Below, piece by piece: positions 32,487 to 42,542 of a DNA stretch of 64,000 bases. The stretch lies in contig NC_079514.1 in assembly GCF_000801105.2 (NCBI RefSeq), forward strand, positions 24,902,293-24,966,292, read 5' to 3'. The position numbers and the translations under genes were made by a program. Within the stretch, counting starts at the first letter, position 1. Each line of letters opens with the position of its first letter. Below the pieces are notes generated by a model that did no database searches, was not told the DNA's origin, and saw only the letters and a list, made by a program, of their open reading frames with translations. The stretch is from Raphanus sativus. Taxonomy: Eukaryota; Streptophyta; Magnoliopsida; Brassicales; Brassicaceae.

Positions 32487-34562
32487 GTTTAAGAACCTTG
32501 TATGCTTGATCAAAGTGGGGGAGAACTAATGACAAAGAAAGAAGACCTATGAAACCTCGAAGCAAGTAGTACCGCCTGAAGTGACCTGGGAGTAGTATAA
32601 AGCCGCAACGAGATAGTACCAAGGGATATCATGGATTGCAGAAACCGTTGGAAGATATTGGTGCTCCGTGTACTGCTTGGGTAAGGGATGTTAAGAAATG
32701 GGAGTTCTACACGCGGAATTCGGGGACGAATTCCATTTAAGTGGGGGAGAGTTGTAACATCCCTATCCCGGGCCTATTTTTGTTTTAATGAGAACGGGCT
32801 TCTCTACGGCCCATTTGACAATAACCTAGGGTTCTCGGCAGTTTCTTATAAATAGAACTGCAGCCCCCTTATCTTCTCTCCATCAGAAACAGAAGCGAAG
32901 CCCTGCAGAGATTCCCGGAGACTGGAAGCCCTAGCCGTCAAGCTCTTTTCCCTGTGCCGTCGTCTCTCTCTTCTCTCTTTTCTCTCTCCCTCCTCCCGTC
33001 CGATCTCTCTCTCACCTCGGCGCCCTCTCCCTCTCTCTTTGCCGGCGGTCGATTGGTGGTGGTGGTGGTGGTGGTAGCCGTGTGGTGTGGTGGTGTGGTG
33101 GTGACCAGATCTGATCTCGTTTCTCCTTATCTCTTGTTCCAGATCTAGGCTAAGGTGAGGTGTCTTGAACTCATCTTGCTTTCAGGATCTTTATATTGTT
33201 TTGTGTTGGATCTAGGATTGATTAATCCTTGTTTGAAAGTTAGGGTGTTAGATCATGATGAAAGCTAGGGTGTTAGATGAATGATCATGATGCATAAGAA
33301 CCCTCACACTGTTAAATGGGACTTAATGGACTACCTTGTGTTGATGTGGAAATTATTGATGTGGATGTTTGTGTGATTGATCTTGTGTCCCATGTGATGA
33401 AGAGTGATTCAAATGTAGGTTGTTAGAGAAAATAGTTGCATTGTACTAAGTGTTGTGATGGTATCTTGAGCAGTGTATGTATTATAAGTGTTGGTTGCTA
33501 AGTGATAATGAATACCATATGAAGTATGGAGTAAGAGTCTAAGTGCATGTGAAATGAGTTATGAAGTTGAGAAGTTTTAAGTGTGTTCATGTATATGAGT
33601 CTAAGTGTTAAAGTATGAGATGGTGGAAGTGAAAGTGAATGATAAAGTGAATGAGGTTGAGTAAAGTGAAAGAGTTTGAGTAAAGATGAAAGTGGTAAGA
33701 ACGAGGTTGAGTATGAGAATGTGAAAGTGGAAGTGTCAATGAACTTGCTTGTAGTCCTGTATGAACCACCGAGAACGAGTGGGCGTCTAGAGTCTAGGAT
33801 GTGATGTGACCCGTGGGACAGTAGCCTAACACGAGGTACCCACGGGAAGTAATGAGGATTGCCTACCGCGAGATGCGGGATATAAGAAGATGTGGCGCCT
33901 AGGATCGAGTCGAGTCAATGCCGAGTCGTGGCATAATTATGGCTATTACGACCGGGTGGCGGACAGTGCCAATGGGCCAACGAGCTGCAACTCGGATAGC
34001 CATTTAGGAAGCTGAGGGGGGGACGGTTACCCGAGAGAAGGGCGCCCCTTTCAGGATAGGCTGGACGGGTAGGGAGATCCGTAAACGGCTATAGGTCCTA
34101 AGTCTAGGTTGATTGGAGTCAGTTTGCTCTTGTGGCGGTTGTCGAGTCGGTCTTATCTTTTATTAAGTGTTGTGTAGAAATGACTGAGTTCGTTGTATGG
34201 GTTGACTGCTAGGTTGCTAGAAATGATGTTGTTTTGAAGTACTTTATTTTGCCCTGTTGATTGTAGTGATTGGTTAGTCCTGGCTTCCGCATAGAGTAAT
34301 GTAGAGTGTCTTACGGGCAAGCTGGACTAGAGCCACTTCACTGAGTAATTCAATTGCTCACTCCTCCCATCTCCATTTCCCTTGCGCAGGACTGTAAGTA
34401 GAAGTAAATGGATACGGGTGGATCGGAATTTCAAAGAAAGCAATGCGTCCGTCGACTCTTGGGACCAGTAACGGGCACGGCGGTTTGCTTTAAAGGGTAT
34501 ACGCGTGCCCATAACTCCCTTTCGTTAATTCCGGTCAGACGCCGGGGGACAGGGATGTTACA
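32487..34562 (+). mobile_element. Gypsy 3' end: internal tail, polypurine tract, 3' LTR
   Basis: The internal tail (32487-32752) ends in GGGGACGAATTCCATTTAAGTGGGGGAGAG, split here as the GACGAATTCCATTTAAG block plus the polypurine tract 32740-32750. This layout is typical of plant chromoviruses. It is followed by an 1810-bp LTR nearly identical to 6280-8086 but in the opposite direction. The host flank is ATAAT. This looks like the missing 3' half of the element whose 5' half is at 4955-8086. Confidence 0.85.
32753..34562 (+). repeat. Gypsy 3' LTR, 1810 bp
   Basis: TGTAACATCCC...GGGATGTTACA, the same family as 6280-8086. Differences from that copy are few by eye. Confidence 0.9.
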
Positions 34563-34567
34563 ATAAT
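34563..34567. repeat. Target-site duplication ATAAT
   Basis: It matches the reverse complement of ATTAT at 8087-8091, next to the 5' LTR on the other contig. Confidence 0.75.
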
Positions 34568-34640
34568 AAAGTACGCAGATCAGTGATGTTGTACCGTCGA
34601 TGATTGCTAAATGAAAGGCCGCGATTTGAATGTTTTTCTC
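34568..34640 (-). promoter_or_regulatory. Probable distal H2A promoter, displaced
   Basis: On the minus strand this reads CATCGACGGTAC...GATCTGCGTACTTT. The motifs CGACGG and GATCTGCG resemble plant histone-promoter elements (the octamer is CGCGGATC or its reverse). Joined through the shared ATTAT to GATTGG at 8092, it would form a continuous promoter upstream of the H2A TATA box. This is inference from the target duplication and motif content. Confidence 0.5.
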
Positions 34641-35376
34641 CCCACCGCTTGGTTTTTTTTTTCTGTTTTGAACTCCTATGAATAATATATGACGAGGGAA
34701 TGTCCAAAATACTCCATGAAAATGAAATAAAATTCCTACGAGGTAAGTAAGCAAGTTGCAACTTGCAAGTCTAGTGCAAAGTATTATGGGTAATGTGGTG
34801 GCTGAGACTTTGTTTCTATGACATTCATCACCACTGTATTTTTTTTTTGAAAATCATTGAATATTCTATATGTTCTAATGTATATATTACGTTATGAATT
34901 TACTAATAATCATTTCAATAGCTTTTAGAAAAGACTGTAAAAATGTAACTTTTGAATAAAGAACAAGTGAAAGACCATTCTAAACTTTACTTAAAGAAAC
35001 CAACTTAATACATTCATCCGACAAGTATCACAAGTGGAGAGATATTAAGAAGCGGAGGTAACTGCAAGTTAAGTATTTTCATTATCATTTGTCTCCTTAA
35101 GTTGCTTTCACTTCTCAATGGTGTCCATAAATATTTCAGATAGTATAAACGATCATAATCATATTTTCAGAAAATTGAGTTTTATGTTATCGCTAACTTA
35201 AAATCAAGTAAAATTAAAATTGTGACTATCACTTGATTCTAACCAAACAAGAGCAAACTGAGGAATCAAACTCCTCTGCAGTTGTTCGTCAAAAAACAAA
35301 AAAAACTCCTCTGCAGTTTTCATAATTAAATCTTAAATCTTAGATCCACATGTTGCCATATAACCAAACTAAAAGC
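34641..35376. other. Intergenic, AT-rich, one micro-insertion
   Basis: No gene seen. It includes a short A-rich insertion with target duplication at 35284-35318 and the serpin 3' flank. Confidence 0.5.
35284..35318 (+). mobile_element. Tail-only retroposon with 16-bp target duplication
   Basis: AAACTCCTCTGCAGTT occurs at 35268-35283 and 35303-35318. Between them is GTTCGTCAAAAAACAAAAA, a short sequence with an A-rich tail. The layout matches the poly(A) insertions near H2A, on the plus strand here. Confidence 0.75.
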
Positions 35377-36265
35377 CTAAAAAGATTTGTCGGAAGGATC
35401 AAAAATCTGACCAACGAACAAAACAGTACCAGTTGTGTCTTCTCTAATTAAGAAGACAAAGGGATGATCTGCAACAAAATCTATACGCTTAGGAGGCTCC
35501 ATATATCTCAAACATCCCGGGTTTAGGGGCTGCAAAAGTTGCAGCAGCAGCTTCAGCGCCTTCTTCATCAATCTCCACACATGCTTTATGATACAAAGCC
35601 ATTGAACTTAATCCCAAGTCTTTGCCGTCTAAGCCATAAGCGATCTTAAACTTTGAGATTCTGAATTCTTTAACTAAAACTTTGAATCTTGGAACGTGAT
35701 AATCCAAGAATCCAGAATTAGATGCCATTGCTTTCACAAGATCATCCAATCCATCATTCTTGTCTGGGAGATAAAAGTACATTGATAAGCTGACATTGGT
35801 ACTATAACCACCTTGTCCAGAAGGGAAACTGGGACTGGTAGCATCACCGACAAGGCCTTGTCGATAAGAGAAGCTGTTATTGGTAGCATCAACTTTTGTA
35901 GATAAGGGAAGCTGCGACTGTTATTAACACGGCCTTGTCGATAAGGAAAGATGGGATTGTTATCAACACCGCCTTGTCGATAAGGTATCCTGAGGACCTT
36001 GAAACCATCATAAGCCTCTATGTATTGGCGCTCGTAGCTTCTCATGAATGGCACGGACACTGAGTTTCCACTGATACGGTGAAACTCCCTGTCCATCGTG
36101 TTAGACTTGGCGAATGGAACTTCCCAAGCTCCTTTGAAGTACAGTGCGTTTCCATAAACAGAGTCGGTTAGACTCGAGACGGATCCAGGAGGAAGAAGAT
36201 CTTTGATGAGACCATTGGTATGATCTTCGGCCCATTTATTAAGCTCTTTTACGCACTTGTTCAGC
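35377..36265 (-). pseudogene. Serpin (SRP2/SRP3-like) exon 2, broken
   Basis: On the minus strand this runs from an AG acceptor at 36265: LNKWAEDHTNGLIKDLLPPG, YGNALYFKGAWEVPFAKSN, SYERQYIEAYDGFKVLRIPY, MYFYLPDKNDGLDDLVK, the hinge ALYHKACVEIDEEGAEAAAA, and the end DFVADHPFVFLIREDTTG...GQIFDP. Serpins trap proteases through a reactive loop after the hinge. Two lesions break the frame. One is in a tandem block of five 13-14-residue repeats (PYRQGxVxxxxxxF) at about 35990-35780. The other is a slip in the reactive loop at about 35520. A normal plant serpin has one such PYRQG segment. The first exon is at 37390-37534 and 42913-43007. Confidence 0.85.
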
Positions 36266-36298
36266 CTATTGTATCAAAGTCAAGTTATAAATTATGAA

Positions 36299-37291
36299 TC
36301 CCCTAGACTATATTTCCGAAGTGATTTTGCCACGTGTCCTCTTTACAATCAGTTTCATAAAATAAATATGACATGGCTATTAGAATTGATGACATGGCTT
36401 CCAGAAAAATATGATATGGATAATTTCATTTAATATTGATTTATATTTTTGGCAAACTTATTAGAATATGGTAATAATTCATATATTACATCTAATATTG
36501 ATATTTTTGGCAAACTTATTAAAATATGGTAATAATTCATATATTACATTTAATATTGATATTTTTTTGATAATTTTTTTTAAAATATGGTAATAGCTCA
36601 TGCATCATCTATAAAATAAATATATTCATATATAACATTTCAAATTTCGAAATATTATTATTTTGTATAATTATACAATTTGTATTACTAAAACTTTTAA
36701 AAATTTCTACAATTTAAAAATAAATAACTATCTAATCGTAAGATTATTAGTTTCTTATATATCAAATTTTTTTATAAATATTGTTTAGGCTAATTTTTTT
36801 ATAATTATACAATTTTATATCATTTTATTAGTTTTATACAAATATATATCAAATGTATATTAAATACTTGTAAGAAAATAGTAAAATCTATAATATTTAA
36901 TAAAATTTATTTTTAAATATAAGTTAGATTTAAAAAAACATATATAACATTTCAAATTCGAAATATTATTATTTTATATAATTATACAATTTTTGTATTA
37001 CTAAAACTTTCAAAAATTTCCATAATATTTAAAAAAATTAAATATCTAATCGTAAGATTATTAGTTTCTTATAGATCAACAAATTTTATAGATATTGTTT
37101 AGACTAATTTTTATATAATTATACAATTTTATATCATTTTATTAGTTTACAAATTGATTTAATATATATCAAATATATATTAAATATTAGTACGAAAATA
37201 GTAAAATCTATAATATTTAATAAAATTTATTTTTAAATATAGGTTAGATTTAAAAAATTTCTTACTGCACATGGTGCATGAAAACACCTAG
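36299..37291 (+). mobile_element. Non-autonomous Helitron in serpin intron
   Basis: It starts TCCCCTAGACTATATTTCC after A and ends TGCACATGGTGCATGAAAACACCTAG before T. The small hairpin near the 3' end and the A/T target fit a Helitron. The interior is very AT-rich and contains a tandem duplication of about 310 bp (units starting at about 36649 and 36958). Confidence 0.65.
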
Positions 37292-37389
37292 TACATAACA
37301 TATAAACAGAGTTAAATCAAGAAACAGAGCATAGAAACAAAGTTTACTTAAAGAAACAGAGCATATAAACAGAGTATTAAAAAGTTTAC

Positions 37390-37534
37390 CTTTGATCGGA
37401 AGTCTAAGCGATTAAAAACAGCTTTGAAGACATTCTCAAAGAGATCCTTGAACGATGAATCAATGTGTAGCGGAGTTTATAGACGCCGGAGAGAAAACGG
37501 TGTTAGAGTGTTTGGCTTTGGTAGAGAAGAGCTG
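37390..37534 (-). pseudogene. Serpin exon 1, 3' piece
   Basis: The minus strand reads LFSTKAKHSNTVFSPASINSA, then a stop, and then, after a large deletion relative to normal serpins, SSFKDLFENVFKAVFNRLDF followed by RSK and a GT donor at 37389. About 90 codons of the usual first exon (helices C to E) are missing. The Reina-like Gypsy is inserted at 37535 with an AGCTG target duplication. Confidence 0.8.
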
Positions 37535-37903
37535 TGTGACAGCGTTTACCTTCTTACTCTTTATCTTTACTATATTTTACCTCTTAGTAAGTTACCGTTA
37601 CTAAAGAGATGAGTCACGGGTTGCATCCCGGTTACTGGTCGTCTGTTTGACCGTTCATAATCTTTTCCTATTTGTACTGCCTTTGTCATTTTGCTAATCA
37701 TCAATCAACACCGTATTATCTTATCTCCTCTCTAAACTCTCTCTCTCTTAAGCATACATCATTATTGTTGTATTGCTTTGATCATCGTACTTGAAGGTGA
37801 CGTTTCTGTGCTCAGATCACTTTTTAGTCCTTGATTGTATTGCTCTTTGAATCTTCGGTAGATTTACAGAGGAATTTATCACTCATCACCTTTTGCTGTC
37901 TCA
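37535..37903 (+). repeat. Reina-like 5' LTR, 369 bp
   Basis: TG...CA ends. The primer-binding site follows after three T. The 3' LTR is its partner. Confidence 0.9.
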
Positions 37904-37943
37904 TTTTGGTATCAGAGCCTTTTCGAACCTGAGGGATTTCGAC

Positions 37944-40925
37944 ATGGTTGAAACACGAAACCAAGAGAAGACGATGTTGGAGCTCATCGAGGATATCCGT
38001 ACCGGTCAAGAACGCCAGTCCAGTGAGTTCCGTCAGCGAGCTGACTCACTCGACGACCGCTACAACCGCCTCGAAAGACTTGTCTTTGAGCACATCTCCA
38101 CCATCCAAGCGCAAGGGAAGCAACCGATGCACGACTCTGGTGGTTTTCCGATGCTGGACCCGACCTCTGCTCACTCGAGCCGACCTCCTGACCCACCAGA
38201 TCTGCAGCGTTTTTCCTCTAGAGAGTGCTCTCCTACACCCCATAACGGCCTCTCCAACAAGCTGACAAAGCTAGGTTTCCCTACTTTTGACGGCACCGAC
38301 TTTCGTGACTGGATCTGTCGTTGTGAACAGTTCTTCGAGCTTGACAACACAGCACCAGAAACGAAGATCCGTCTTGCTGCTATGCATATGACCGGCAAAG
38401 CCCTTAAATGGCACCGGAACTACATCGCTGAGCAGTTTGGGATCTTTCCATCCTGGACCGACTACATCATCGCGCTTACCGGAAGATTCAACGGCCTTTT
38501 CGACGATCCCCTCTCAGATCTCGTCGCTCTAAAACAGGACTCCGACTCCGTTGAAGATTATCTAGAAAAGTTTGAGAACGCAAGAACTCGACTTTATCTC
38601 CCCGAAGCACACGCCTTGAGTATCTTTCTGACCAACATGAACCCTCATCTCTCGCTTCATGTTCGTCAGTTCGGTCCTACTTCTCTGTCAGCTGCTGCGA
38701 GGATAGCGAGCCTCCATGAGTCTGCTCTTGCTGCTACTCCTCAAAGATCTTACCGAACTCCCTTCAATCCTTCTCAACAGAAACAGTATAGCGCTCCTCC
38801 TTACAAACAACAAGCCACACCTCTGTTGACCTCTCCGGACACTGCGAAGCCAGGCTCTAAGCCTTTTTTCATTCCGAAGAGCAGCAACGAAAGGCCAGCT
38901 CGCAAGTTCTCTTATCAGGAGATGCAAGACCGCAGAGCAAAGGGACTTTGTATGTTTTGCGATGAAGCCTTTTCACCAGGGCATCAACTCAAACATAAAA
39001 GATCCCAAATTTTTGTAATGGAGTGCGATGATGATGATGATACCTCCTTACCTGATAACGAGCAGATCACTGATATCACTGACGAAGCAGGTCAAGCCGA
39101 GCCTACTCCAGTGATTTCTGTCAATGCTCTCAGCGGTTCAGCTACATTTAACTGCATGAGGGTCATTGGTAAATATGGCAAGCACAAGCTTTACATCCTT
39201 ATCGATCTGGTGAGTACTCACAACTTCTTGGACTACAAAGTTGCTCAGGAGATGGGATGCAATCTCGACACTTTCAGCCCTATGTCAGTAGCTGCAGCTA
39301 ACGGCAACAACTTAGTGACAAAGCACAAATGCAGCGACTTCACTTGGTCAGTGCAAGGGTACTCTTTCACCACTGAAATCAGGACCCTTCAACTCGACTG
39401 CTGTGAACTCGTACTTGGTGTGCAGTGGCTGTCTACTCTCGGACCTATCCTCTGGGATTTTGCAAACCTACGTATGGAGTTCAACTTCAATGGCATCAAA
39501 AACGTCTTGCGCGGTGTCACCAAAGCGGGTTGCAAACTCATCAAAGGAACCAGTCTCAACACCTTGATGCTCCAACAACCTCAGATAACTATGTTGCAGA
39601 TACGAGAAGTAGTAAGCTCTGATGAAGATCCACAACTTCTCCCAGAGTCTCTATTCTCTCACATCTCAACACCTCAGAGCACACTATTTGATGACCCACA
39701 GCGGCACTCACTCTTGGCGTCTTACTCCGACTTATTTGACGAGCCAACGGGTCTCCCACCATTCAGAGAGGGCTTTGATCACACCATTCCATTGGAAACT
39801 GGTGCAAACTCTGTCAACCTCCGTCCTTACCGGTACTCCTCACTCCAAAAGGATGCCATCGATGAGCTACTAAAGGATATGCTGCAGCAAGGGATCATAC
39901 AGTGTAGTTCGAGTCCATACGCCTCTCCTATTGTCTTGGTGAAGAAGAAAGATGGTGGGTGGCGCTTATGTGTCGACTACAGAGGTCTCAACGCGCAAAC
40001 TGTGAAGGACAAATACCCTATTCCTTTGCTAGAAGACCTCCTTGATGAGCTCAGCGGAGAAGTTTACTTCTCAAAGCTTGACCTGCGCGCAGGGTTCCAT
40101 CAACTCAGGATGTCTCCTAATGACGTGTATAAGACGGCATTCAAGTTTGATGCAGGTCACTACGAGTACCTAGTGATGCCCTTTGGACTTTCAAACGCGC
40201 TGTGCACCTTCCATAGCCTTATGAACCATGTGTTCCAAGACATCACAAGGAAATTTCTTCTGGTGTTCTTCGATGACATATTGGTTTACAGCCCTGACTG
40301 GGAGACACACCTGATTTACCTCCAGGAAGTGTTCTCGATACTGAGACAGCAGCAGCTCTATCTTAAGGCTTCTAAATGTACTTTTGACACCACCAAGATT
40401 GAGTACCTTGGTCACTTCATTGAGGCTGCTGGAGTGAGCACAGACCCAGCCAAGATAGATGCAATCAAACGCTGGCCAACACCGAAGATTCCTAAGCAGT
40501 TGCGCAGCTTCCCCGGTCTTGCTAATTACTATCGCCGGTTCATCAGGGGGTACAGTTTCATCTCACGACCTCTCACCTATCTGCTGCAGAAAGACGGGTT
40601 TATTTGGGGTCCGGAAGCTGATACAGCCTTCGCTACTCTCAAAGAGGCTCTCAGTTCTACTCATGTACTTGCTCTACCGGACTTCAACAAGACCTTCATC
40701 GTGGAAACTGATGCGTGCAACACTGGTATCGGCGCTGTACTTATGCAAGAGGGTCACCCCATCTGCTACATCAGTCGTGCACTTGGTCCTCGCCAACAAG
40801 CACTCTCAGTCTATGAGAAAGAGTTGATGGCAGTAGTCTTCGCTGTTCAAACTTGGAGTGCCTACCTAGCACATCGACCTTTCATCATCAAGACTGATCA
40901 GAAAAGCCTCAAGTATATGGTGTAG
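37944..40925 (+). CDS. Reina-like gag-PR-RT-RNase H (first part of polyprotein)
   Basis: Open for 993 codons from MVETRNQEK at 37944, chosen because it follows the LTR and PBS. The first 17 codons of the longer frame lie in the LTR/PBS. Domains: gag (FPTFDGTDFRDWICRCEQFF, ALKWHRNYIAEQ); a zinc-knuckle remnant CMFCDEAFSPGHQLKHK at about residue 335; protease at about 419, reading LIDLVSTHNF where the active site should be DSGSTHNF; RT at about 664-800 (KKKDGGWRLCVDYRGLN, FFDDILVYS); and RNase H at about 919 (ETDACNTGIGAVLMQ). It ends in a TAG at 40923, where other members have Glu (KYMV-stop-QKATTPFQ). Confidence 0.9.
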   Translation: MVETRNQEKTMLELIEDIRTGQERQSSEFRQRADSLDDRYNRLERLVFEHISTIQAQGKQPMHDSGGFPMLDPTSAHSSRPPDPPDLQRFSSRECSPTPHNGLSNKLTKLGFPTFDGTDFRDWICRCEQFFELDNTAPETKIRLAAMHMTGKALKWHRNYIAEQFGIFPSWTDYIIALTGRFNGLFDDPLSDLVALKQDSDSVEDYLEKFENARTRLYLPEAHALSIFLTNMNPHLSLHVRQFGPTSLSAAARIASLHESALAATPQRSYRTPFNPSQQKQYSAPPYKQQATPLLTSPDTAKPGSKPFFIPKSSNERPARKFSYQEMQDRRAKGLCMFCDEAFSPGHQLKHKRSQIFVMECDDDDDTSLPDNEQITDITDEAGQAEPTPVISVNALSGSATFNCMRVIGKYGKHKLYILIDLVSTHNFLDYKVAQEMGCNLDTFSPMSVAAANGNNLVTKHKCSDFTWSVQGYSFTTEIRTLQLDCCELVLGVQWLSTLGPILWDFANLRMEFNFNGIKNVLRGVTKAGCKLIKGTSLNTLMLQQPQITMLQIREVVSSDEDPQLLPESLFSHISTPQSTLFDDPQRHSLLASYSDLFDEPTGLPPFREGFDHTIPLETGANSVNLRPYRYSSLQKDAIDELLKDMLQQGIIQCSSSPYASPIVLVKKKDGGWRLCVDYRGLNAQTVKDKYPIPLLEDLLDELSGEVYFSKLDLRAGFHQLRMSPNDVYKTAFKFDAGHYEYLVMPFGLSNALCTFHSLMNHVFQDITRKFLLVFFDDILVYSPDWETHLIYLQEVFSILRQQQLYLKASKCTFDTTKIEYLGHFIEAAGVSTDPAKIDAIKRWPTPKIPKQLRSFPGLANYYRRFIRGYSFISRPLTYLLQKDGFIWGPEADTAFATLKEALSSTHVLALPDFNKTFIVETDACNTGIGAVLMQEGHPICYISRALGPRQQALSVYEKELMAVVFAVQTWSAYLAHRPFIIKTDQKSLKYMV

Positions 40926-42512
40926 CAGAAAGCCACCACTCCCTTTCAACACATGTGGCTTTCTAAATTGATGGGGTACAACTTCGAGGTGCAGTATAAG
41001 AAGGGTAAAGATAACGTAGCTGCTGACGCCTTATCACGAGTCTCAGGTTCGCAGCTGCTACACATCTCTCTCTCCCAAGATCACCAAGCGTTCTTCGACT
41101 CTTTGAAGCTGCTGTGGCACACTGATCCTCACCTATCCAAGTTGATCACAGAGCTACAAAGCAACAAACTGTCACATCCTCAGTACACTTATGTCAACGA
41201 TGAGCTAAGGAGGAAAGGAAAACTTGTCGTCGGCAACGATGTGGGAATCAAAACTCACATTTTCAAGTGGCTGCATGACTCCGCAATCGGCGGGCACTCT
41301 GGTCGCGACGCCACTCTCCAAAAAATCAAGTCCCTGTTCTTCTGGCCAAAAATGTCTTTGGAGGTCCAGAATTACATAAGGAATTGCAGCGTTTGTCAGA
41401 AAAACAAATATGAAAACGTTGCAAAACCGGGACTGCTGCATCCTCTTCCTGTTCCACAAGGCGTTTGGGAGTCGATCAGTATGGATTTCATAGAAGGACT
41501 GCCTCCTTCTGGTGGGAAACACTGCATTCTTGTCGTGATTGACCGCCTCAGTAAGAATGCTCACTTCATTGCTTTATCTCACCCTTATACTGCAATTGAA
41601 GTTGCGCAAGCTTACCTTGATAATGTCTTCAAGCTTCATGGCCTACCAAAAGACATAGTGAGCGACAGAGATCCCACATTCCTCAGTGAAGTGTGGAAGG
41701 AGTTGTTTCGTGTACACGGAGTGGACTTGCGATACTCAACTGCTTATCACCCTCAAACTGACGGGCAGACTGAGGTCACCAACAAGACCCTCGAAACCTA
41801 CCTCCGTTGCATGACAGCTGAAGCACCAACGACTTGGAGTAAGTGGCTTGCTGTGGCAGAGTGGTGGTACAATACAACATATCACTCCTCTATCAAGAGC
41901 ACTCCCTTCGGGATTGTCTTTGGTCAACCTCCACCTCTGCATCTTCCCTATTTACCGGGTGAAAGCTCCTCAACGCTTGTTGACAGAAGTCTGCGCAAAC
42001 GAGAAGAGGTCATCTCGATGCTTAAGTTCCATCTAATGAGAGCTCAGAACAGGAACAAGCAAGCCGCAGATTCTCATCGCTCACCTAGAACCTTTGTTGT
42101 GGGTAATTACGTGTATCTCAAGCTTCAACTCTACCGACAGAATACACTCAAGAAGAGAAACGTCCCTCACAAGCTTTCCCCCCGCTTCTACGGTCCGTTT
42201 AAGGTCATTGATACAGTCGGGTCTGCTGCTTACCGTCTTGAGCTCCCTCCTGAAGCTGCTGTACACAATGTCTTTCACGTGAGTCAACTCAAACTCTGCC
42301 CGAACCCTTCTTCATCTCCGACTGTGCCTCAGTTTTGGTCTGATCTGGGAAATTCCAAGGAACCAGAGGTCATTCTGGAGACTAAGATGGCCAAACGACG
42401 CAACTTGGCTGTCACTAAGGTTTTGGTTCATTGGAAAGGCGAGCCACCAGAGGATGCTACTTGGGAGTTCTACAAGGACTTCATCGCTAAGTATCCTCAC
42501 TTCCATCCTTGA
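40926..42512 (+). CDS. Reina-like integrase and chromodomain (second part)
   Basis: Same frame as the preceding part, so a single nonsense codon separates them. It begins QKATTPFQHMWLSKLMGYNF (end of RNase H, with NVAADALSRV), then the integrase zinc finger (HDSAIGGHSG...CSVCQKNK). The integrase core follows with Asp (MDFIEGLPPS), Asp (SDRDPTFLSEVW) and Glu (TDGQTEVTNKTLE), then the GPFKVIDTVG region. It ends with a chromodomain-like segment (KVLVHWKGEPPEDATWEF), which guides chromoviruses to certain chromatin. It stops at 42512, just before the 3' LTR. Confidence 0.9.
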   Translation, partial: QKATTPFQHMWLSKLMGYNFEVQYKKGKDNVAADALSRVSGSQLLHISLSQDHQAFFDSLKLLWHTDPHLSKLITELQSNKLSHPQYTYVNDELRRKGKLVVGNDVGIKTHIFKWLHDSAIGGHSGRDATLQKIKSLFFWPKMSLEVQNYIRNCSVCQKNKYENVAKPGLLHPLPVPQGVWESISMDFIEGLPPSGGKHCILVVIDRLSKNAHFIALSHPYTAIEVAQAYLDNVFKLHGLPKDIVSDRDPTFLSEVWKELFRVHGVDLRYSTAYHPQTDGQTEVTNKTLETYLRCMTAEAPTTWSKWLAVAEWWYNTTYHSSIKSTPFGIVFGQPPPLHLPYLPGESSSTLVDRSLRKREEVISMLKFHLMRAQNRNKQAADSHRSPRTFVVGNYVYLKLQLYRQNTLKKRNVPHKLSPRFYGPFKVIDTVGSAAYRLELPPEAAVHNVFHVSQLKLCPNPSSSPTVPQFWSDLGNSKEPEVILETKMAKRRNLAVTKVLVHWKGEPPEDATWEFYKDFIAKYPHFHP

Positions 42513-42542
42513 GGACAAGGATGATCTTGAGCAAAAAGGTAC

